NCBI RefSeq assembly: GCF_000472445.1
Contig: NZ_AXAJ01000009.1
Coordinates: 62,291 to 126,290, forward strand
Length of the DNA: 64,000 nt
Direction: 5' to 3'
DNA from: Burkholderia sp. WSM2230
GTDB taxonomy: Bacteria > Pseudomonadota > Gammaproteobacteria > Burkholderiales > Burkholderiaceae
This document shows, piece by piece, positions 36,584-44,285 of this stretch (positions are counted from its first letter, which is position 1; every line of letters begins with the position of its first letter). The notes beneath the pieces were generated by a model. It was given only the letters and a program-made list of their open reading frames with translations, made no database searches and was not told where the DNA came from. The position numbers and the translations under genes are program-made.

Positions 36584-37213
36584 TTATTGGTTAGGAAACG
36601 CCTGGCTGTAAAAGCGGCGGCAGTCTTCAGGGAAGTCGGTGCAGATGAGGACGCGGTCATCGTTGACGAAGCCTCGCAAGCTCTCCCAAAGGCCAAGGTG
36701 CTCGCGCCCATGCAGTTCGGGCGATACGACGCAAACGCGCAGACCGCGCCCGAGCAGGTTGGCGATCGTCGACGCGCTGTACCAGTTCGCGTCGAACGCA
36801 TCCAGCCAGACACCGCTCACGGCGTCGGACCACGGAATATCCCGTTCGACTTCACTCATCCGCGCAAAGACCGGATTGCCGGCTTTGATGTGCATGCGCA
36901 TGTCGGGAATGGACATGTCGAATACAAACCAGTCCAGTTGTTTGCCCGCGAGTGCGGCGTGCAGCGGTTCGGCAAGGCCATCGGCCTTGATATTGAACGC
37001 TTGAGTCAAATTGCGATCGCCCAGCAACGACACGTAATCGTCGAATGCTTTCGATTCGGAATTCGCCGGATCGTGAGAGATGACGATCTCGCCCAGACGG
37101 TCGCGCAGGTCCGTCTCTGTGCCGAAGCCCAGATCGAATGAACGATGGAACGCCGTATCGGTGTTTTTCTCGCTCTTCTGGAGCCAGTAGCCGCGATGCG
37201 AAAGGATCTTCAC
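36584..37213 (-). CDS. GDPD-like phosphodiesterase-family protein
   Basis: Predicted 209-residue TIM-barrel-type protein. Residues corresponding to the glycerophosphodiester phosphodiesterase site are present: H6 in SHRG, E33 and D35 in ETDLRD, and H47 in ISHD. It is shorter than standard GlpQ/UgpQ enzymes and lacks a signal peptide, so it acts in the cytoplasm. It overlaps the upstream nucleotidyltransferase stop (ATGA). Its placement between two nucleotidyltransferases and a HAD phosphatase suggests it handles a phosphodiester-linked intermediate of capsule assembly. That role is inference. Confidence 0.72.
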   Translation of the reverse strand: MKILSHRGYWLQKSEKNTDTAFHRSFDLGFGTETDLRDRLGEIVISHDPANSESKAFDDYVSLLGDRNLTQAFNIKADGLAEPLHAALAGKQLDWFVFDMSIPDMRMHIKAGNPVFARMSEVERDIPWSDAVSGVWLDAFDANWYSASTIANLLGRGLRVCVVSPELHGREHLGLWESLRGFVNDDRVLICTDFPEDCRRFYSQAFPNQ

Positions 37214-37968
37214 AGGCTCAGCTCCGTTGCCCTTTTGCAGACCGGCAGATTCAGGAACAGATCGAGGTCCGCGGGCGTGCCGAGACCATACATGCCATCG
37301 GCTTCCCGTCCGATGCTGCGAATACCAATGCGCTGCCCCTGCTCGATCAGCTCGTTATAGACGGGCGCGACATAGAATTCGTTGTTCACGCGCAGATTGC
37401 GCTCGATCATGCGCTCGGCAGCGCGCACGAATTCGCGCCCTTTGCGGAAATTGTAGATTCCGACCGTCGCCTCATTGGAGATCACTTCCTTCTCCACGAC
37501 GCGGGTAACGAGATCGGTATCGGACATACCGACGAACGACCACTTCGGATCGTCTGCCCACATCGTCATGATGAGGCCGTCCAGCTTTTGACTATCGAGC
37601 TCTGCCAGATAAGCATCGATGCCGATATCGACGTATTGATCGCTGTTCGCGATCATGAGAGCGTCGTCATTGTCGATGTAGACTTTGGCGGCCAGCACCG
37701 TGCAGGCCGCGCCTTCCGTCAGGCCGTCGAGCGCAACGATTGCCGCGCCCGGCGCCCAACGCTCAAGCTTCTCGACCAGACCATATTGCTCGATATGCGC
37801 ACGCTGACACACGAAGATGAAGCGATGCGGCGTGGAGGGCGCGAGATTGCGCACGACTAGCTGGATCATCGGCACGCCGTTTACCGGAATCAGGGGCTTG
37901 GGGTCCAGGTAACCTGCTTTCGCAAAACGGCTTCCGGCGCCTGCCATCGGAACCACAATGTTAAGCAT
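37210..37968 (-). CDS. nucleotidyltransferase (sugar/polyol-phosphate activating)
   Basis: Predicted 252-residue NTP transferase with the canonical signature MAGAGSRFAKAGYLDPKPLI (R14, K24). Also visible are GAACTVLAAKVYI, an acidic NSDQYVD, VEKEVISNEATVGIY and NNEFYVAPVYNELI. The family joins NTP and a sugar phosphate to give NDP-sugar. The product is not readable from sequence. It overlaps the WavE-type gene stop by 8 nt and the GDPD-like start by 4 nt, within the capsule operon. Confidence 0.78.
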   Translation of the reverse strand: MLNIVVPMAGAGSRFAKAGYLDPKPLIPVNGVPMIQLVVRNLAPSTPHRFIFVCQRAHIEQYGLVEKLERWAPGAAIVALDGLTEGAACTVLAAKVYIDNDDALMIANSDQYVDIGIDAYLAELDSQKLDGLIMTMWADDPKWSFVGMSDTDLVTRVVEKEVISNEATVGIYNFRKGREFVRAAERMIERNLRVNNEFYVAPVYNELIEQGQRIGIRSIGREADGMYGLGTPADLDLFLNLPVCKRATELSL

Positions 37969-39046
37969 CTAGTTTGAATCCTATTAGTTTTCGATAAAAG
38001 CCAAGCATGTCGCCCACTAGAGGCATAAGGCCCGTTATGGCGATTACGGGTAAAAGGAAGTCGATGCGTCGCATCGCCCGCACAACGGTGCGTCGATGAG
38101 CCGATACGGACATCTGTCGTGCGGGTGCTCGCGTGAGGCCGGACGCGGTGAACCTTGTCGCTTCTTTGGCTGCGTCAAAGAGTTCAGACCAGTCGCGCCC
38201 CCAGACACAATTGAAGTGCTGGTAATGGGAACGCGAGACGTGCGCGTACTTCTCGAACTCCAGGCCGAGAGCCTGTGGCTCGCTCACGATGCACTCCTCT
38301 CCGAGGAACCGCAGGTAGGACTCCTTGATTGCATCGCTCGTGTCGTTTAGAAACGACGGCGTTGAGTAACCGAGCCGCTTTGCATATTCCACGGTCAAGT
38401 ATTGCTCCGGCGCGAAGCGCGCGCGATACCGTCGTGCGAAATAGTGGCTACCGCGCCTATGCCTGCGATCGTCGGCGAACCACTTTGCGTCCTCGTTCTC
38501 CATCAACGGAATATCGTAGTAAGCGCTTAATCGCTCAGTCGGTCCAAAAAAAAACCAGTCCGAAAGATGGAAGTGAAGCGCGTCGATTCCATCTGGATGG
38601 AGCGTGTAGATACTGCTTGCCAGCACGCGGCGCGGCGCGATTTCATCGCGCGTCACGCGTGCGTAAATGTCGGCGAACGCACGTGACGACAATGCGCAGT
38701 CCGTACGGATCTTCACCGCGTACTTCGATTTGACCTTCGCAAGTCCGGCGCGCGACGAGACGATTTGACGATTCACGTTATTGAGTGGCGCGCGCGCACC
38801 GCGCTTGTAGGCCGGCAGCGGTCCCGGATCCTCCGACACCACCCACTCGACGTCCGGCATTGCCGCCCGGCTCGCATCGTCCTCCGTGAACGTGCTGACC
38901 ACAACACGCGCACCCGGCATCGCTTCGCGCGAGCGTTCGATATGGCGACGCGCATCCGCCGTCCACGCGCCCTGAAATACGAGCGTAATGTCCTCATCTG
39001 TAATCGGCGTCAATGCGTGCGCTCGGTCGGCACTCATGGCGTTCAT
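37961..39046 (-). CDS. WavE-family glycosyltransferase
   Basis: Predicted 361-residue protein of the WavE lipopolysaccharide-synthesis family: DITLVFQGAWT near the N-terminus, GARVVVSTFTEDD, NVNRQIVSSRAGLAKV and the KIRTDCALSS block, which carries a DxD-like acidic motif. WavE-type enzymes are linked to outer-core or capsule sugar transfer. The gene start overlaps the kpsT stop (ATGA), so transport and assembly genes are coupled. The acceptor and donor are unknown. Confidence 0.78.
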   Translation of the reverse strand: MNAMSADRAHALTPITDEDITLVFQGAWTADARRHIERSREAMPGARVVVSTFTEDDASRAAMPDVEWVVSEDPGPLPAYKRGARAPLNNVNRQIVSSRAGLAKVKSKYAVKIRTDCALSSRAFADIYARVTRDEIAPRRVLASSIYTLHPDGIDALHFHLSDWFFFGPTERLSAYYDIPLMENEDAKWFADDRRHRRGSHYFARRYRARFAPEQYLTVEYAKRLGYSTPSFLNDTSDAIKESYLRFLGEECIVSEPQALGLEFEKYAHVSRSHYQHFNCVWGRDWSELFDAAKEATRFTASGLTRAPARQMSVSAHRRTVVRAMRRIDFLLPVIAITGLMPLVGDMLGFYRKLIGFKLDA

Positions 39047-39687
39047 TCTTGATAGAAGCCGTAGGCTTCGCCGATGCTGCCGAACTCGCGCAGCTGTCCA
39101 CTCTTCAATACTGCCGCACGTCGACAGAAGCGCTCGACCATTGCCGGATCGTGCGACACCAGCACATACGCGCGATCACCGCGGCGCTCAAAAAGCTCGT
39201 AGTGGCACTTTTCGTGGAAGCGCGAATCTCCAACGGAGATGATTTCATCTATCAGGTAGCAATCGAAATCGATCGCAAGCGACAGCGCGAATGACAAGCG
39301 CGCCCGCATACCCGCGGAGTAGCGTTTAACCGGTTCGCGCAGATACGCGCCAAGCTCGGCGAACTGCTCGACAAATTCAACCTTATCGTCAAACGCCACG
39401 CCATAGACCCGGCAGATGAATCGCAGGTTATCCAGCCCGGTCAAACTGCTCTGGAATGCTCCGCCAAAAGCGAGCGGCCACGACACATTCATGCGCCTCG
39501 TGACGGACCCCGAACTGGGCTTCTCCACGCCACTCAAAAGCCGCAAAAGCGTGGACTTCCCCGAACCGTTTCGCCCCAGGATGCCGATGCGCTCGCCCTT
39601 CGACAATCGAATGTTGACATCGTCGAGAATGAGCCGCCGACCACTGCGCGTGGGGTAATACTTGGTGACTTTGTCGAGCTCGATCAT
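39043..39687 (-). CDS. kpsT: capsule ABC transporter ATP-binding protein KpsT
   Basis: Predicted 214-residue ATPase of the KpsT/BexA/CtrD family, the usual length. Walker A GRNGSGKST is at residues 38-46, the ABC signature YSAGM follows KRYSAG, and Walker B is DCYLIDE. The start is ATG 39687, overlapping the kpsM stop as ATGA; the longer open frame upstream lies inside kpsM and is not coding. It powers export of the lipid-linked capsule polymer across the inner membrane. Confidence 0.93.
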   Translation of the reverse strand: MIELDKVTKYYPTRSGRRLILDDVNIRLSKGERIGILGRNGSGKSTLLRLLSGVEKPSSGSVTRRMNVSWPLAFGGAFQSSLTGLDNLRFICRVYGVAFDDKVEFVEQFAELGAYLREPVKRYSAGMRARLSFALSLAIDFDCYLIDEIISVGDSRFHEKCHYELFERRGDRAYVLVSHDPAMVERFCRRAAVLKSGQLREFGSIGEAYGFYQE

Positions 39688-40487
39688 TCGTGTTCGATCC
39701 GCGCTTCGGCCAGGCGGCACAGATAGAGCCCAACCAGCGTGAGCAGCATGTTTACGCTCACGACGTAGGGGATGTCGTAATGGGGCGTCACAGAACCTCC
39801 GAAGTAGCCGCCACGGATCAGTTCGAGAGGCGTGACCATCGGAATCCAGAGCACGGCGTTTCGATAAGCGCTCGGCAACCATTGCACGAGAAAGATCGCG
39901 CCAGAGAGCGGAAACAGAACATAGGACACCGGATGCCAGAAGCGCTCGACCAGTTCCGTCAGTTCGCTGCCCGCACCCAGTACCAGTGACAACGCCGCAC
40001 CGAACCAGCCGAGCAGCAGCCAGCCGACAAGCATAAGAAACAGGTCGTCCGGCGGCGCGATCAAATTGACCGCCGAGAATACGCACAACATCGCGACCAG
40101 CGCCGCGGTGGCGCCGCAAAGCTCCAGCAGAATGCGCGAGAAATAAATATCGAGAACGCGAATGTTACGGTGGTAGAGCAAACTCAAATTTGGCTGGATT
40201 GCATGAATGCAGCGCCCAGCCGTGGTTCGCCAAAGTTGCACCGACGAGTAACCCGTGACGGCGAATGCCGTGATCGACAGGTTGCGCGCATGCTCCTTGA
40301 ACGTGAAATGCCAGAGCAGCGTCACGCCAAGCGTCAGCAGCATCGGCTCGAGAAATAGCCAGAGAAATCCCACGTTGTGGCGCCCGTATCGCGTAAGCAC
40401 TTCGCGCATGAGCAGTGCGCGAATAGAACGAATTTGCAGCGCGACTGAATGGGACGGGCTATTCCCCATATTGGAAAAATCAGTCAT
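39684..40487 (-). CDS. kpsM: capsule ABC transporter permease KpsM
   Basis: Predicted 267-residue inner-membrane permease of the KpsM/BexB/CtrC family with six hydrophobic helices. The typical N-terminal LMREVLTRYGRHNVGFLWLFLEP is present. I prefer ATG 40487 over 40502; either overlaps the kpsE end, by 8 or 23 nt. With KpsT it forms the polymer-exporting ABC transporter, which marks this as ABC-dependent capsule instead of Wzx/Wzy-dependent assembly. Confidence 0.92.
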   Translation of the reverse strand: MTDFSNMGNSPSHSVALQIRSIRALLMREVLTRYGRHNVGFLWLFLEPMLLTLGVTLLWHFTFKEHARNLSITAFAVTGYSSVQLWRTTAGRCIHAIQPNLSLLYHRNIRVLDIYFSRILLELCGATAALVAMLCVFSAVNLIAPPDDLFLMLVGWLLLGWFGAALSLVLGAGSELTELVERFWHPVSYVLFPLSGAIFLVQWLPSAYRNAVLWIPMVTPLELIRGGYFGGSVTPHYDIPYVVSVNMLLTLVGLYLCRLAEARIEHE

Positions 40488-41610
40488 GGTGCTCTCTAAC
40501 ACCGGCCATCAAAAGACTCACGATGCCCCACGTCACGAGACTCGCGACGAATGCGACAAGGATGGATTTAATGCGGCGAGGCCGGGTTGCGACATCGGGC
40601 CGATTTGGGGTCGAGACAACATCGAGATAGAGTTGCTTGCGTAGTGCTTCGTTGCGCGCTGATTCGAGCGTCGCCATGGCAAGGTTCAACTGCTTATCGG
40701 CAAATGACTGCTCTAGCTTGAGTCGTTCGTATTCAACCGCCTTTTTGGTCAGGGATTGACTGCCGCCGGCCACGCCCTGCATCTGGCTCTCCGACTCCTT
40801 TTTCAGATCCTTGAGTTGCTGTTTGAGCGTCTGAAGCTGCGGGTTGTCCGGCGCGAACGCACTCAGTTGCGCGATTTGCGTTTGGGTCGCGACCACGCTG
40901 TCCTGCAAACGCGCGATTTGCTGCAATTGCAGGGTCGACTGCCGCTCGGGGTCGAAAATCTGCTCCGCAGTGCGATAGCGTGAAAGCGCTGCAGCAGCAG
41001 CCTGCGCACGATCCTCCGCCGCAATTTCTTCCTTATGCGCCGAGTCCACGAGGTCTGCCTGTGAACGCGCATTCATCTTGTTGACGAGCTGCTCCGCCAA
41101 TTCGAGCAGCGACTGGTTGATAGACCACGCGCTAGCGGCTGTGAACGCGTTCACACGCAGGGTCGTGATGCCCGAGGTCGAGTCGATATCCACGTCCACG
41201 CGGCGGTCATAGTATCGATAGAGACCTTCGAAATTGCGCTGAAATCCAAACACGCCAAAGCGGCTTACGAAGTCGACGCCGTGCGATCCAAAAAGACCCA
41301 CCAGATCCTGGCGCTTTTGCAACTCCGCGAGCGCATCCCGCGACTGAATGAAATCGTGAACGACATACACGTTTTCCTGCGTCTGCCCCAACGCCGAGCT
41401 TTGGAGCAATGCACCCAGACCGGTTTGCGATTGCTTGTCGGGGGAACGCACCACGAAGCGGCTCTCCGATACATAGATATCGGAGGCAAAGATGCCAAAG
41501 TACAACGCGACGATAGTCGTCGGCACGACGACGATCCAGAAAAAGCGGCTACGTACAGCTCCCCGCACGCGCGTCACAAACGCATCGCGTTCAATGTTGT
41601 TGTGTTTCAT
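40480..41610 (-). CDS. kpsE: capsule export inner-membrane/periplasmic adaptor KpsE (BexC/CtrB)
   Basis: Predicted 376-residue PCP-type protein. A membrane helix near residues 20-42 (FFWIVVVPTTIVALYFGIF) is followed by FVVRSPDK, a periplasmic domain, a long coiled coil (about residues 170-290) and a C-terminal helix (ILVAFVASLVTWGIVSLLM). This is the normal KpsE/BexC layout. It links the ABC transporter with the outer-membrane exporter. It is separated from kpsD by 128 nt without an obvious gene. Confidence 0.9.
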   Translation of the reverse strand: MKHNNIERDAFVTRVRGAVRSRFFWIVVVPTTIVALYFGIFASDIYVSESRFVVRSPDKQSQTGLGALLQSSALGQTQENVYVVHDFIQSRDALAELQKRQDLVGLFGSHGVDFVSRFGVFGFQRNFEGLYRYYDRRVDVDIDSTSGITTLRVNAFTAASAWSINQSLLELAEQLVNKMNARSQADLVDSAHKEEIAAEDRAQAAAAALSRYRTAEQIFDPERQSTLQLQQIARLQDSVVATQTQIAQLSAFAPDNPQLQTLKQQLKDLKKESESQMQGVAGGSQSLTKKAVEYERLKLEQSFADKQLNLAMATLESARNEALRKQLYLDVVSTPNRPDVATRPRRIKSILVAFVASLVTWGIVSLLMAGVREHHD

Positions 41611-41738
41611 CGACTAAAAATTCTGAAGATCCCTAGTTCTTTGCTAAGCAAGCAGTTGCGGGCGTCCGAAGCACAGAACAAATGCCGTCATCAGCCCGCG
41701 CAACGCGAATTGAAAGGGGAATGCAAAGTCATGAAGGA

Positions 41739-42896
41739 CTACTTGAATGTTTGAATTGAATTCACAAACGGATAAGTGATTGAGAAAACAACATTCAGGA
41801 ACTTCTGGATTTCGGCGATCGGCGCGTTGGAGACGTAGAGCAGATCCTTGTCATCCATCATGAATGTCTGCGCCACGAAAAAGCTGCGCGGATCTTTCAG
41901 ATCGACTCGATACACGACGGGAACGCGGCCATCCGCGGTTTGCACGACCGGTTGTTGTGGCCACGACAGCGCATCGGGCTTCTCAAAGCGGAAAACGAAA
42001 ACGCTCTTCGCGTCTGCGCGCGAGTCATTCAATCCCCCGGAACGCGCCAAGGCCTGAGCCAGCGTGATGCCTTGCGCTTCGAAATTGATCTCTTCGTTCT
42101 TGCCTGACGCGCCCAGCGCCGTAAAGCTCAAAGACTGGAACAACGCCGTTACCACGTCGCCCGGCATCAAGGCGATGTTCTGGCGCGGATCTTTGATGAC
42201 GCTTTGCAGGGGCAGTGTTTCTACCGTGTTGCCGCGTGTGACCTGAATTGTCGTCTTGCCTATCGGCTGCTTTACGCCGCCAGCCGTGGCAAGCGCGTCG
42301 AGCAGACGCTCGCGGCGAGGCGTAAGCGCCATTCTTGTGCTGGAGGCCACGTCGCCAACCACCGTCACATAGGCGTTGGCATTCTTCGAGAGCCGTACGA
42401 TTACCTGCGGATCATGAGCTTTGCCGCTGAGCGCAGCGGCGATCGAGCGCTCCAGTTCGTGCAACGATTTGCCCGAAGCGGGGATAGTCCCTGCGAATGG
42501 CACGTGAATATCGCCACTGGCGTCGATCACCTGCACCGGGAGCGTAGTGACACGCGAACCGCTCAACGACGAATTTAGCGAGTCCGTGCCGGTGCTCGAA
42601 AAGAGCATGGCTGGCGGCGCTTCCCAGATCGACACTTCCACAGCGTCGCCGCTACCTAGCTTGAGTTGATAGGGCTTGTCGCCACCCAGCGTCGAGGCGA
42701 AATCCGTATGACTGCGATTGGCGAATAGTCGACGCGCCACGTCGTCAGTGACGTCGACCAATTCTATGCGCCCCGGATTTGAGACCTCGGCCGCCTTCTC
42801 AACCTGGGATCCGCTAGGCCCTGATGCCGGAATGGCTGAACAACCACACAGCAACAACACTGCAGCTGAAAACAATTGATGTCTAACCGCCCGCAT
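41739..42896 (-). CDS. kpsD: outer-membrane polysaccharide export lipoprotein (KpsD/BexD/CtrA class)
   Basis: Predicted 385-residue exporter. ATG 42896 gives a short signal peptide ending in a lipobox-like LLLCGC. The polysaccharide-export domain starts near residue 75 (YQLKLGSGDAVEVSIWEAP) and is followed by SLBB-like beta domains (YVTVVGDVASSTRMALT; ALATAGGV). At 385 residues it is closer to BexD/CtrA than to the longer E. coli KpsD. It is the first gene of the long minus-strand operon, facing an intergenic promoter region. Confidence 0.88.
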   Translation of the reverse strand: MRAVRHQLFSAAVLLLCGCSAIPASGPSGSQVEKAAEVSNPGRIELVDVTDDVARRLFANRSHTDFASTLGGDKPYQLKLGSGDAVEVSIWEAPPAMLFSSTGTDSLNSSLSGSRVTTLPVQVIDASGDIHVPFAGTIPASGKSLHELERSIAAALSGKAHDPQVIVRLSKNANAYVTVVGDVASSTRMALTPRRERLLDALATAGGVKQPIGKTTIQVTRGNTVETLPLQSVIKDPRQNIALMPGDVVTALFQSLSFTALGASGKNEEINFEAQGITLAQALARSGGLNDSRADAKSVFVFRFEKPDALSWPQQPVVQTADGRVPVVYRVDLKDPRSFFVAQTFMMDDKDLLYVSNAPIAEIQKFLNVVFSITYPFVNSIQTFK

Positions 42897-43132
42897 CCGA
42901 CTTCTCGTAAAAAAGTTTGCGGCATTCTCGCATGTTTTTGTAAAAAGATGTTGCAGATAGTAACAATTATGCGGAAAATGCCTTACGCGTGAAAAGAAGT
43001 TCTTGACTCTGGTAAGCAACGCTCGTTACTCGCATCGCGCAAGATAATAGCGTTGAGGAGCGGTGTGCGAGAGCCAGCCGGGTCAGGAAGGATGTAGTGC
43101 TTTAAAGCTTAAAACGAAGCCAAGATTACCCG
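42897..43132. promoter_or_regulatory. divergent promoter region of the capsule locus
   Basis: This AT-richer gap separates the kpsD-led operon (minus) from the glycosyltransferase-kpsC unit (plus). It should hold both promoters. A TTGACT at 43003-43008 could be a plus-strand -35 box, but the matching -10 (TTACTC) is poor. No ops element or other capsule-specific control site was recognised. Confidence 0.4.
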
Positions 43133-44284
43133 GTGCATAAGATTTCTATTGACGTCACGCGGCTGTTGACGCGCCTCTACGACGGCTTGCTGCCCACTGG
43201 TGTCGACCGCGTAGGTATCGCCTATGTCGAGCGTTACGGAGCGAATGCGGACGCCGTACTAAGCGAGCGCGGTTTCTCTACAGTCCTTTCGCGCAAAGAC
43301 TCACAATTTGCCTTTGAAATGATTGTTTCCGGCGCGCGCAAACGTTTTGCAATTCGCAAACTCGTTGCGCGCGCCTGTATTAATGGCCCTCGGTTAAAAA
43401 ACAGGGACAAAGGTGTCCTCCTCCACACCAGCCATAACGGTATGGAGTTTCATCGTTATTACAACGCGATGAAAAAACGCGGTTTGCGCACGGTATGCAT
43501 GGTCCATGACCTGATTCCGCTCACTCACGCTGAATTCTGCCGCCCCGGTGTGGACGTGGCGCATCGCAAGCGCATCCATACTGCGCTCACTCATGCCGAC
43601 GGCTTGATCGCCAACTCGCAGGACACGCTGAACATGCTCGCTGCGGAAGCCAACCGCGCCGCGTTGCCCATGCCTGCCAGTGTCGTGGCGCGCCTCGCCC
43701 CAGCGATCACTGAGCGCACAGCGCATCCCCCGCCTATCGCCGGCCCTTATTTTGTCGTGCTGGGCACGATTGAACCGCGCAAGAACCACTGGTTCCTGCT
43801 TCAGGTCTGGCGCAGGCTCGTGGAGAAGCATGGTGTCGCCGCGCCCAAACTGGTCGTGATCGGCCGCCGCGGCTGGGAGTGCGAAAACGCAATCGACATG
43901 CTTGAGCGTTGCAGCCAGCTTGAAGACGCCGTTATAGAACTGCACGGCTGCTCCGACGAAGATCTGCGCACCTGGATACAGCATTCGCAAGCACTGCTCT
44001 TCCCGTCTTTCGTTGAAGGCTACGGCATACCGCTCGTCGAAGCGCTCGCGCTAAATGTGCCGGTTCTCGCGAGCGACCTCGGCGTGTTTCGCGAAATCGC
44101 TGACGATATTCCCGACTATCTCGACCCGCTCGACGGACTAGGCTGGATGGCATGCGTGGAAGCCTACGCCGCCACGGGCAGCGCCATGCGCGCAGCACAA
44201 CTCCTGCGTATCGAGCGGTTTCGGGCGCCTACATGGGCCGATCATTTCGAGGCGCTGGACCCGTTCCTCGCCTCGCTGAACTAG
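43133..44284 (+). CDS. glycosyltransferase family 4-like protein
   Basis: Predicted 383-residue GT-B enzyme from GTG 43133. The C-terminal donor-binding half shows VLGTIEPRKNH, VVIGRRGWEC, FPSFVEGYGIPLVEALALNVPVLAS, the EX7E-type motif of GT4. The N-terminal half has CMVHDLIPLTHAEF. It is one base upstream of kpsC and is probably a capsule repeat or linker transferase, comparable in position to the GT next to kpsC in B. pseudomallei capsule loci. Donor unknown. Confidence 0.82.
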   Translation: MHKISIDVTRLLTRLYDGLLPTGVDRVGIAYVERYGANADAVLSERGFSTVLSRKDSQFAFEMIVSGARKRFAIRKLVARACINGPRLKNRDKGVLLHTSHNGMEFHRYYNAMKKRGLRTVCMVHDLIPLTHAEFCRPGVDVAHRKRIHTALTHADGLIANSQDTLNMLAAEANRAALPMPASVVARLAPAITERTAHPPPIAGPYFVVLGTIEPRKNHWFLLQVWRRLVEKHGVAAPKLVVIGRRGWECENAIDMLERCSQLEDAVIELHGCSDEDLRTWIQHSQALLFPSFVEGYGIPLVEALALNVPVLASDLGVFREIADDIPDYLDPLDGLGWMACVEAYAATGSAMRAAQLLRIERFRAPTWADHFEALDPFLASLN

Positions 44285-44285
44285 C

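Noticed and set aside
39688..40119. Longer kpsT frame
   Set aside because: The extension overlaps kpsM in another frame, and the ABC ATPase begins at ATG 39687 with an ATGA overlap.
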